Notes under the pieces: model-generated
Told to the model about the DNA's origin: nothing
The model's input: the letters and a program-made list of their open reading frames with translations, nothing else
Database searches by the model: none
Made by a program: the position numbers and the translations under genes
From: WQUF01 sp031549525
GTDB lineage: Bacteria; Bacillota; Clostridia; Clostridiales; Clostridiaceae
Length of the DNA stretch: 20,482 nucleotides
Assembly: GCA_031549525.1 (NCBI GenBank)
Contig: JAVBPQ010000070.1
Span: 1-20,482, forward strand
Direction of reading: 5' to 3'
In this document: one piece after another, positions 13,651 to 20,482 of the stretch
Position numbering within the stretch: position 1 is the stretch's first letter
How the letters are laid out: every line of letters begins with the position of its first letter

Positions 13651-14864
13651 ATTAACCTCCTCTTGACTTCTCTTATGCAATCGATGAGATAGTCTATTTC
13701 ATTTTTTGTGTTATAAAATGAAAAACTGGCTCTCACTGTAGAGTTTATCTTTAAATATCTCATAAGAGGCTGAGTACAGTGATTTCCGGATCTTACGCAT
13801 ATTCCAAAATGATTGAAGATGCTAGATAAGTCATGAGGATGTATATCATCCATGTTGAAAGATATGATGGAGCCTCTGTTTTTTAAATCATCAGGACCAT
13901 ATATGGTTATATAGTCTAGTGGTTTTAATTTATTTAAGGCATAACTTGTAAGCTCCATTTCCCATTTGTTTATTTTATTCATATCAAGTTTTTTTAGATA
14001 ATTTACCGCTTCTGATAGCCCAATGGCACTTTCGATATTTTGAGTTCCTGCTTCGAATTTTGTAGGAGTTTTTGCAAATGTTGTATCATGTTCATATACA
14101 TATTCGATCATATCGCCACCGTATAAAAATGGAGGTAATTCATCAAGGAGCTCTTTTTTCCCATATAATACTCCAATGCCAAAGGGGGCATACATTTTAT
14201 GACCAGAAAAGGCTAGAAAATCTGCATTTAAGTCTTGTACATCTATAGGGATATGAGGAATGCTTTGAGATGCGTCTACAATAGCGATAGCTCCCTTTGA
14301 ATGAGCATATTCGATTATTTTTTTTACAGGATTTAATGTGCCTATTCCATTGGAAATATGGACTATAGATAAAACCTTTGTATTATTTGTTATCTTTCTT
14401 TTGATTTCACTTTCAGGTATCATATGATCTTTATTTATATAGAGAAATTTGAGCTTTGAGCCTATTTTTTTAGAAAGCTGCTGCCAAGGAACAAGGTTGC
14501 TATGATGCTCCATTATGGATATTACAATTTCATCATCTTTTTTTAAATATTGCTTTGATAGAGAATAAGCTAGGAGATTTAATGCCTCTGTAGCATTTTT
14601 TGTAAATATTATCTCTTCAGAGCTTTTAGCATTTATAAAATTTTTTATGTCATTTTTGGAGGTTTCATATATATTGGTTGATTTTACACTAAGATCATAA
14701 ATACCTCTGTGATGGCTTGAGTTATAAAGTGAGTAATATCTGGGTATTATATCAATGACATTTTTAGGCTTATGTGTTGTAGCTGCATTGTCAAAATAGA
14801 CTAGCCTTTTATCTTTTGGATGATTATTTATGAGAGGGAAATCTTTTCTTATATTATTAAACAT
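13647..14864 (-). CDS. sufS: SufS-type cysteine desulfurase
   Basis: PLP-dependent group II cysteine desulfurase, 405 aa, that removes sulfur from L-cysteine and passes it to SufU. Visible residues are YFDNAATT (23-30), His121 in EHHSN, Asp197 in VDASQS, the PLP Lys223 in SGHKMYAPFG, and the persulfide Cys363 in VRSGNHCTQP after Arg358. This RxGxHC arrangement is characteristic of SufS/CsdA rather than NifS/IscS. It is the first gene of a two-gene minus-strand operon with sufU. SufB, SufC and SufD are not adjacent; the scaffold must be encoded elsewhere or replaced. The ribosome site is weak (AGAAAGAGT, plus 14871-14879). A TATAAT on the minus strand (plus 14901-14906) is a possible -10 without a good -35. 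Confidence 0.95.
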   Translation of the reverse strand: MFNNIRKDFPLINNHPKDKRLVYFDNAATTHKPKNVIDIIPRYYSLYNSSHHRGIYDLSVKSTNIYETSKNDIKNFINAKSSEEIIFTKNATEALNLLAYSLSKQYLKKDDEIVISIMEHHSNLVPWQQLSKKIGSKLKFLYINKDHMIPESEIKRKITNNTKVLSIVHISNGIGTLNPVKKIIEYAHSKGAIAIVDASQSIPHIPIDVQDLNADFLAFSGHKMYAPFGIGVLYGKKELLDELPPFLYGGDMIEYVYEHDTTFAKTPTKFEAGTQNIESAIGLSEAVNYLKKLDMNKINKWEMELTSYALNKLKPLDYITIYGPDDLKNRGSIISFNMDDIHPHDLSSIFNHFGICVRSGNHCTQPLMRYLKINSTVRASFSFYNTKNEIDYLIDCIREVKRRLI

Positions 14865-14993
14865 GATTTTACTCTTTCTAAGTTATAGCTATATATTAAG
14901 ATTATATTTCATATATTTCATATTCGTGCTATAGTTTTGTAAAAATAGTTATTAGTGAGTAATTTTATATTTTTTTTTAAAAATTACTATAAG

Positions 14994-15022
14994 TTGAAGC
15001 GGAAAAAGTTTAATGATATAAT
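14994..15022 (+). promoter_or_regulatory. Probable promoter of secA-prfB
   Basis: TTGAAG (14994-14999), a 17-bp spacer, and TATAAT (15017-15022) with an upstream TGA making it an extended -10. The leader would be about 120 nt. A second weaker candidate (TTAAAA 15069-15074, 16 bp, TATAAT 15091-15096) is closer to secA. The rest of the 14865-15148 gap is AT-rich with no stable GC hairpin. Confidence 0.6.
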
Positions 15023-15148
15023 TTATAATGCTGGGAGATTTAATAATAGCATAGATAAGTTTCATAGTTAAAATAGTGTATAAATATATTATAATATTTT
15101 TAAATTTTCATATTTATGATAGAATAATTCATAGTGAGGTTGATATAA

Positions 15149-17653
15149 ATGGGAATAATGCGAAAAATATTCGGAAGCTATAGCGATAGAGAACTAAAGA
15201 GGATTGAACCTATTATAAGAAAGATAGAATCTTTAGATGAAGCTATGCAAAAGCTTTCTGATGAGGAATTAGGGCTTAAAACTATTGAATTTAAAGAGAG
15301 GCTAAAAAAAGGTGAGACCTTAAATGATATACTTCCTGAAGCTTTTGCCGTTGTAAGAGAAGCAGCTTTTAGAGTAAGGCAAGAAAAGCATTTTAGAGTT
15401 CAATTGGTTGGAGGAGTCGTTCTTCATCAAGGAAGAATTGCAGAGATGAAAACTGGTGAAGGTAAGACTTTGGTTGCTACCTTGCCATCTTATTTAAATG
15501 CTTTAGAAGGAAAGGGGGTACATATTGTCACTGTCAATGATTACCTTGCAAAGAGGGACAGAGACAACATGGGACCAATCCATGAACTGCTCGGTTTGAC
15601 TGTGGGAGTAATACTCCATGATTTAAGCAGCGATGAGAGAAGAGAAGCATATAGATGCGATATCACTTATGGAACAAATAGCGAATTTGGCTTTGATTAC
15701 CTAAGGGATAACATGGTCATATACAAAGAAGATAAGGTTCAAAGAGGGCTTAATTATGCCATAGTGGATGAGGTTGACTCTATACTTATAGATGAAGCTA
15801 GAACACCTCTTATAATCTCTGGAGAGGGAGAAAAATCCACTGAGTTTTATAGGATTGCAGATTATTTTGCAAAGACTTTGGTTAAAGATGATTATACAAT
15901 AGATGAAAAGGGCAAAAATATAATGCTATCAGAGAGTGGAGTAGAGAGGGCTGAAAAGTATTTTAATTTAGAAAACTACGCTGACCCTAATAATATGGAA
16001 TTACAGCACCATGTAGGTCAAGCGCTAAAGGCTAACTACATCATGAAATCTGAAGTTGATTATTTAGTTCGTGATGGCGAGGTTTTAATAGTTGACGAAT
16101 TTACTGGTCGTGTCATGGAAGGAAGAAGGTATTCTGAAGGTTTGCACCAAGCTATTGAAGCTAAAGAAGGAGTTAAAATAGAAAAAGAATCGAGAACCTT
16201 AGCTACAATAACATATCAAAATTATTTTAGGATGTTTAAGAAGCTTTCAGGTATGACAGGTACAGCTCTTACAGAGGAGAATGAATTTAGAGAAATTTAT
16301 GGTCTTGATGTAATAGTGATTCCAACCAACATGCCTATGATAAGGATAGATAGGAAGGATGTTGTTTATAAGAATGAAAAAGGAAAATATAATGCTATAA
16401 TAAACGACATAATAGAGTCTCATGAAAAGGGTCAGCCAGTACTTGTAGGTACAGTATCCATTGAAAAATCTGAGATTATTTCAGCTCTTTTAAAGAGAAA
16501 GGGAGTACTTCATCAGGTACTAAATGCAAAATATCATGAAAAAGAGGCAGAGATAATTTCTCATGCAGGAGAAAAAAACACCGTTACAATTGCTACAAAC
16601 ATGGCAGGTAGAGGTACGGATATTAAGCTCGGAGAAGGAACTTTAGATGCTGGAGGCTTAAAGATAATAGGAACAGAGAGGCATGAAGCGAGGCGTATCG
16701 ATAATCAGCTTCGTGGGCGTTCAGGAAGACAAGGAGACATTGGCGAATCTAGGTTCTATATATCCCTTGAGGATGAATTAATGAGGAGGTTTGGCTCTGA
16801 CAGGATATCTGCATTTATAGATAAGAGGATGGAAGAAGATGAACCTATAGAGAGTTCTATGGTAGCATCGGCTATTGAAAATGCTCAAAAAAAGGTAGAA
16901 GGATATAACTTTGATATAAGAAAATCTCTTATTCAATATGATGATGTAATAAATAAGCAAAGAGAAATAATATATGAACAAAGGGATAGCGTTTTAGATG
17001 GTGAAGATATGCATGAACATGTGAAGGATATGATTCATGACACAATCACTGCCTCTGTAAAATCTCATTTAACTGGTATTGAAGCAGAGAGAGAATCTGA
17101 TGTCAAAGGCCTTATAAAATATATGGAAGATCTGTTTGTTCCAAGGAATACATTTAAAAAAGAAGATTTTATTTCCATATCTGATGATGAAATTTTAAAG
17201 AAATATTTAGATCTTTCTGAAAAGATGTATAAAGAAAAGGAAGAGGAATTTGGATCTGAACAGATGAGGGAAATTGAAAGGGTTGTTCTCTTAAGATGTG
17301 TAGACACTAGATGGATGGCTCATATCGATGATATGGATCATTTAAAGAGGAGCATCCACCTTATGTCCTATAAACAGGTTGACCCAAAACAGGCATATCA
17401 GATGGAAGGCAGTGAGATGTTTGAACAGATGATTGCCAATATCAAAGATGATGTTACAAAGTTTATGTATAGGGTTAGGATTGAAAGAAAGCCTGAGAGA
17501 GAAAAGGTTGCAGAAGAAACAGCAACCAATGAAAGCGAAGTTAGTGAAAGGAAAAAGGAGCCTGTTAAAAAGGCTAAAACTGTTGGAAGAAATGATCCAT
17601 GTCCTTGTGGGAGTGGAAAGAAATATAAAAACTGCTGTGGAAAGACAGCATAA
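15149..17653 (+). CDS. secA: Preprotein translocase ATPase SecA
   Basis: Motor of the Sec pathway, 834 aa, normal length. It drives unfolded preproteins through SecYEG at the membrane. Visible are the Walker A region EMKTGEGKT (99-107), the Walker B/DEAD-like VDEVDSILIDEART (206-219), the second nucleotide domain with NMAGRGTDI and the arginine-finger stretch QLRGRSGRQGD, and the C-terminal Zn motif CPCGSGKKYKNCC (Cys818, 820, 829, 830; C-x-C-x8-C-C), which binds SecB or ribosomes in relatives. A charged linker precedes the Zn motif. ATG follows GTGAGGT (15134-15140) by eight bases. Its substrates in this window include the four signal-peptide proteins. prfB follows after 9 bp with its ribosome site overlapping the secA stop, the usual Firmicute order. 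Confidence 0.98.
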   Translation: MGIMRKIFGSYSDRELKRIEPIIRKIESLDEAMQKLSDEELGLKTIEFKERLKKGETLNDILPEAFAVVREAAFRVRQEKHFRVQLVGGVVLHQGRIAEMKTGEGKTLVATLPSYLNALEGKGVHIVTVNDYLAKRDRDNMGPIHELLGLTVGVILHDLSSDERREAYRCDITYGTNSEFGFDYLRDNMVIYKEDKVQRGLNYAIVDEVDSILIDEARTPLIISGEGEKSTEFYRIADYFAKTLVKDDYTIDEKGKNIMLSESGVERAEKYFNLENYADPNNMELQHHVGQALKANYIMKSEVDYLVRDGEVLIVDEFTGRVMEGRRYSEGLHQAIEAKEGVKIEKESRTLATITYQNYFRMFKKLSGMTGTALTEENEFREIYGLDVIVIPTNMPMIRIDRKDVVYKNEKGKYNAIINDIIESHEKGQPVLVGTVSIEKSEIISALLKRKGVLHQVLNAKYHEKEAEIISHAGEKNTVTIATNMAGRGTDIKLGEGTLDAGGLKIIGTERHEARRIDNQLRGRSGRQGDIGESRFYISLEDELMRRFGSDRISAFIDKRMEEDEPIESSMVASAIENAQKKVEGYNFDIRKSLIQYDDVINKQREIIYEQRDSVLDGEDMHEHVKDMIHDTITASVKSHLTGIEAERESDVKGLIKYMEDLFVPRNTFKKEDFISISDDEILKKYLDLSEKMYKEKEEEFGSEQMREIERVVLLRCVDTRWMAHIDDMDHLKRSIHLMSYKQVDPKQAYQMEGSEMFEQMIANIKDDVTKFMYRVRIERKPEREKVAEETATNESEVSERKKEPVKKAKTVGRNDPCPCGSGKKYKNCCGKTA

Positions 17654-17662
17654 GGGGTGTTT

Positions 17663-18770
17663 ATGTTAAGATTATATGAAGAAATAATGTCTGAGATGGG
17701 AAAGTTAAATGATACTATGATAGAAATAAGGGATTCTCTTTGACATAGATGCTATGAATATAAGGCTCTCGGAGCTTGAGTTTAAGATGCAGGAGAATGA
17801 TTTTTGGAATGATAACGAAAAAGCCCAGCTTATTACAAAAGAAGTAAAGGGTATAAAGGATAAGATTGAACTCTTAAATAATATCTTTAAATCTCTTAAG
17901 GATGTTGAAGAATTATGCGAGCTTTATAAAGAAGAGGAAGATACATCTGAATATAAAGTTATATTAAAGGATTTTAATGAATTAAAGTCTAAAATAAATT
18001 CTCTTAAAGTTGAAAGGCTTCTTTCTGGAGAATACGATAGGAACAATGCATCCTTAAGCCTTCATGTGGGAGTTGGTGGAACCGATGCTGAAGATTGGAC
18101 TGAAATGCTCCTTAGAATGTATACAAGGTGGCTTGATAAAAAGGGATTTTCTTATAAGACTGTAGATCTTGTTCCTGCAGAATTTTATGGTATAAAAAGC
18201 GTAACTTTAGATGTAAAAGGGGACTATGCTTATGGATATCTTAAATCTGAAAAGGGAATACACAGGCTTGTGAGGATATCGCCTTTTAATTCAAATGGAA
18301 AGAGGCAGACTTCTTTTGCATCTGTAGAAGTTTTGCCTGAGCTTGAAAGCCATCAGGATGTTGAGATTAGATCTGAGGATTTAAAAATAGATACATTTAG
18401 ATCAAGCGGAGCAGGAGGGCAGAATGTAAATAAGACTGAAAGTGCCATTAGAATCACTCATATCCCAACTGGTATTGTAGTACAGTGCCAGAATGAGAGA
18501 AGTCAGTATTTAAATAAAGATATAGCCATGAAGATGTTAAAGTCAAAGCTTGTAGAATTAAAGGATAGGATGCATAAAGAAAAGATAGAGGATTTAACAG
18601 GGGATATGAAGGAGATAGGCTGGGGAAGTCAGATAAGATCTTATGTGTTTCATCCTTATAACCTTGTTAAAGATCATAGGACAGGTGCTGAAACTTCTAA
18701 TATTCAAGATGTCATGGATGGAGAAATTGATACTTTTATAAATGAATATTTAACTAGTATTTCAGAGTGA
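17663..18770 (+). CDS. prfB: Peptide chain release factor 2, expressed by programmed +1 frameshift
   Basis: RF2 releases completed proteins at UGA and UAA. The zero frame begins at ATG 17663 (ribosome site AAGGGGTG, 17652-17659), encodes 26 residues ending in RDSL, and meets an in-frame TGA at 17741-17743. Slippage of one base at CTT-TGA-C (17738-17744) continues as Asp-Ile-Asp-Ala-Met and gives about 368 aa, the normal RF2 length. The body has the stop-recognition tripeptide SPF (in RISPFNSNGKR), which identifies RF2 rather than RF1, and the catalytic GGQ in GAGGQNVNK. When RF2 is scarce the TGA is read slowly and frameshifting rises, so the protein controls its own level. A model starting at the internal ATG 17754 would lack the N-terminus and is an artefact. 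Confidence 0.97.
17728..17744 (+). promoter_or_regulatory. RF2 programmed frameshift site
   Basis: An internal Shine-Dalgarno-like AAGGGA (17728-17733) is followed after four bases by CTT TGA C (17738-17744), the canonical slippery site with UGA and a following C. In E. coli the gap from AGGGGG to CTT is three bases; here it is slightly longer. Confidence 0.93.
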
Positions 18771-18773
18771 TTT

Positions 18774-18812
18774 AAAACTTTCATTTGGAGCAATCCTTAT
18801 GAAAGTTTTTTA
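18774..18812 (+). terminator. Terminator of the secA-prfB operon
   Basis: AAAACTTTCAT (18774-18784) pairs perfectly with ATGAAAGTTTT (18799-18809). A small GGA/TCC helix can form inside the loop, and a T-tract follows. It starts three bases after the prfB stop. Confidence 0.9.
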
Positions 18813-18864
18813 TGTTTTTTAAAGATATTTTAAGAATGTTAAAATACAATAAAAAACAAAATTA

Positions 18865-18873
18865 TGTTATAAT
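18865..18873 (+). promoter_or_regulatory. Extended -10 promoter of the 520-aa exported protein gene
   Basis: TGTTATAAT (18865-18873) is a TGn-TATAAT element; the -35 region at 17 bp (TACAAT) is poor. The start is expected near 18880, 26 bases before the ATG. Confidence 0.6.
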
Positions 18874-18891
18874 ACTAACATAGTATTAAAA
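18867..18891. promoter_or_regulatory. Operator-like palindrome over the -10 and transcription start
   Basis: TTATAATACTA (18867-18877), ACA, TAGTATTAAAA (18881-18891): the arms match at 10 of 11 positions and the inner seven (AATACTA/TAGTATT) are perfect. It overlaps the -10 and start site, the usual position for a repressor site. No T-tract follows, so it is not a terminator. Confidence 0.5.
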
Positions 18892-18905
18892 GAAAGGTAA
18901 GGAGT

Positions 18906-20468
18906 ATGAAAAGGTTCTTTTTATTTGTTGTTTTTGTGTTATTATGCTCTTTTATGGGATTTAACTATGTTAATGCAGATGATAATTTATCTAAAATTAA
19001 AAATATAATAAATGAAAGAAAATTGGATGAAAAAAGGACGTTGATTATACCTTATAATAACGGAAGTTCTATTGTTCTAATTGGACAGGATTTGGACTAT
19101 GTTTATCATTTGTACGAACTCGATGCAAAAAATGGCTACGAAGTGATAAATGATTTATTGCTAGATAATATTCCTTATTTAAACAAAGTTTACTTTCAAA
19201 AAAATAGTTTAATATTTTGCGCATTAAATCATAACAACATTATAGACATTATAAAATATGAGGATAAAGAGTTAAGGAATATATATAATTTGATAAGTAT
19301 TGACTATTTTAATGGTTTATTAGAGTATGATGATAAGCTTATAGCTTTGGGTACAAATAATGGAAAGATTGAAAGGCTTGTTATAGAAAATGGTGTATGT
19401 TCAAATGAGAACCTTGAGGTTTTTATTCCTGAATTAAGCGTTGGAGTTTCAAGAGCAATCTATGTAGATGGAAGAAATAAGGGAATTCCTTATTTTAGTT
19501 TAACCCTAAGGGATGAAAGGGAGATATTTTTAGAAGCTTCTGGAAATAATCATGTGATTTCTAATTCAGCTTATGATGAAAAAAGTATTGGACAATTAGG
19601 AGAAAAAATATATAAAGATAAAACTGGTACCCTTATTATTGCAGATTCAGATTTGGCAGATTATAAAAATAAGCAGGTTTACTTTTTTAATGGTAAGATG
19701 AAAAATATGTTAGGAAATATTTTTGTAGATAATGATAAAGATTATAAACCTCTATTTCCTAAGGAGAAATTAAATTCTGCAAATGTACTAGGGATTTACA
19801 AAAATTTAACCCTTGTTTATATAAACAGCAAGTCTAGAGGAAACAACTTAGTCTGTATAGATAATATAACTGGAGATATAGTTTGGGAAATTAAAAAAGA
19901 CGATCTTCCAAAGTTTTTAAATATTAGAGACGATTTAATCACATATATAAATAGTGAATTCTTTAATTTTTTTGTCTCTGAAAATAAATGTTATATATCG
20001 TGCAAAAATTATGATCTTTTATACTATGGTGAGTATGATTTAAATACTAAAAATTCTGAAGAGATTTTATATAATAAAGAATCTATTGTAAATAATTATG
20101 ATGTTTATAATCTAATATATGGATTTAATAATTTTTTTATCTATTTTGTAGTCATTATTTTCTTAATAGCAATAATTTTATTCCTTGCTAATTTTAAAAA
20201 GATAATCCAAAGAAATAAGTTAAATTATTTATTGAAAAATGGTGAGAAAGGTCTTGCAATAGTTAATTGCAAAATTTCAAAGAATTTATATAGTGTGCAG
20301 CTAGTCGATCAAACTGGAATTAGATTAAGTAAGAGTTTTGAATTAAAAGAGAATAGATATTTAGCTGATGGGGATATAGTTGAAGTCATATATGATTCTA
20401 AAAAGAATATAGCTATTATATATGGTGGTAAGCATAATTCAAATAATGCCTATTTTTATAAAAAATAA
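18906..20468 (+). CDS. Exported single-pass membrane protein with propeller-like ectodomain and DUF3592-like tail
   Basis: 520 aa; no named family recognised. A signal peptide (1-24, likely cleavage after VNA) leads into an extracytoplasmic region of about 380 residues with many short beta-strand patterns. One of these, NNLVCIDNITGDIVWEI (about 313-329), looks like a PQQ/WD-type propeller repeat. A membrane helix spans about 409-429, followed by basic residues, placing residues 430-520 in the cytoplasm. That tail (GEKGLAIVNC, then GDIVEVIYDSKKN near 489-501) resembles the small beta-barrel DUF3592. Such an architecture would suit sensing or assembly across the membrane, but no enzyme motif is visible. 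ATG is fixed by the signal peptide; AGAAAGG (18891-18897) is the better-spaced ribosome site, since AAGGAG at 18899-18904 is too close. After the stop only 14 bases remain. Confidence 0.75.
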   Translation: MKRFFLFVVFVLLCSFMGFNYVNADDNLSKIKNIINERKLDEKRTLIIPYNNGSSIVLIGQDLDYVYHLYELDAKNGYEVINDLLLDNIPYLNKVYFQKNSLIFCALNHNNIIDIIKYEDKELRNIYNLISIDYFNGLLEYDDKLIALGTNNGKIERLVIENGVCSNENLEVFIPELSVGVSRAIYVDGRNKGIPYFSLTLRDEREIFLEASGNNHVISNSAYDEKSIGQLGEKIYKDKTGTLIIADSDLADYKNKQVYFFNGKMKNMLGNIFVDNDKDYKPLFPKEKLNSANVLGIYKNLTLVYINSKSRGNNLVCIDNITGDIVWEIKKDDLPKFLNIRDDLITYINSEFFNFFVSENKCYISCKNYDLLYYGEYDLNTKNSEEILYNKESIVNNYDVYNLIYGFNNFFIYFVVIIFLIAIILFLANFKKIIQRNKLNYLLKNGEKGLAIVNCKISKNLYSVQLVDQTGIRLSKSFELKENRYLADGDIVEVIYDSKKNIAIIYGGKHNSNNAYFYKK

Positions 20469-20482
20469 TGAAAATATATTTT

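Noticed and set aside
13651..13680. Longer sufU start inside sufS
   Set aside because: AGAGGAGG is ideally placed for the ATG at 13650, which forms the ATGA overlap; the extra ten residues match no SufU N-terminus.
14958..14988. AGTAATTTT ... AAAATTACT inverted repeat with a T-run in the sufS-secA gap
   Set aside because: The stem is almost pure A/T and the T-run is in the loop, so it is not a terminator; such repeats are frequent in this AT-rich spacer.
17754..18770. prfB as an ordinary gene starting at the internal ATG
   Set aside because: It lacks the RF2 N-terminus and a ribosome site, while the upstream frame with CTTTGAC and a strong ribosome site restores the normal length.
1..20482. 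CRISPR array, toxin-antitoxin, phage or transposon genes
   Set aside because: I looked for regularly spaced repeats, integrase or transposase motifs and small paired operons and found none; the only tandem repeat is the 9-bp unit in the Pro/Arg linker at 2262-2279.

Overview
The window is a low-GC chromosome segment with short intergenic spacers, strong AGGAGG-type ribosome binding sites and sigma-A promoters with mostly 17-bp spacers. Together with an oxygen-scavenging flavodiiron protein, tandem class D sortases, Rho, a secA-prfB operon and a SufS/SufU pair, it points to an anaerobic spore-former-type Firmicute (Clostridiaceae or close relative). This assignment is inference from gene content and base composition; no rRNA is present. 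I see no tRNA, rRNA, CRISPR array, insertion sequence or phage gene.

Layout. (1) Bases 1-3714: a cell-surface block. It holds the end of one secreted Ig-like protein and two full paralogs (1533-2534, 2692-3714), each full copy with its own promoter and a terminator. A CPBP-family intramembrane protease (358-1239) sits between the first and second members, behind a perfect consensus promoter. (2) Bases 3761-6263: a sortase operon with a long structured leader, two consecutive class D sortases and a four-helix membrane protein of unknown function. (3) Bases 6256-9007: a minus-strand Cof-type HAD phosphatase, divergent from rho, which carries a long charged insertion. (4) Bases 9250-9906: an unrecognised exported protein. 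(5) Bases 10000-11854: the flavodiiron protein gene fprA, divergent from a small COG2426-type membrane exporter. Their shared intergenic region carries repeated ATTATCAT-type motifs resembling Fur/PerR operators. (6) Bases 11916-13205: an exported DUF4163/DUF3298 protein and a DUF402 nucleotide-phosphatase-like protein. (7) Bases 13192-14864: sufS-sufU on the minus strand, translationally coupled. (8) Bases 14994-18812: secA-prfB, with prfB needing the classical +1 programmed frameshift at CTTTGAC. (9) Bases 18906-20468: an exported, single-pass membrane protein with a propeller-like outer part and a small DUF3592-like cytoplasmic barrel, behind an operator-like palindrome.

Most genes are housekeeping (rho, secA, prfB, suf) or stress and redox functions (fprA, HAD). 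The less explored material is the family of secreted paralogs with an unrecognised N-terminal domain, the sortase-associated membrane protein, the two exported orphans (9250-9906, 18906-20468) and the operator-like palindromes. No LPxTG-like sorting signal occurs in the window, so the sortase substrates must lie elsewhere. I did not find strong evidence for a wholly new system; the surface-protein/sortase neighbourhood is the best place to look for one.
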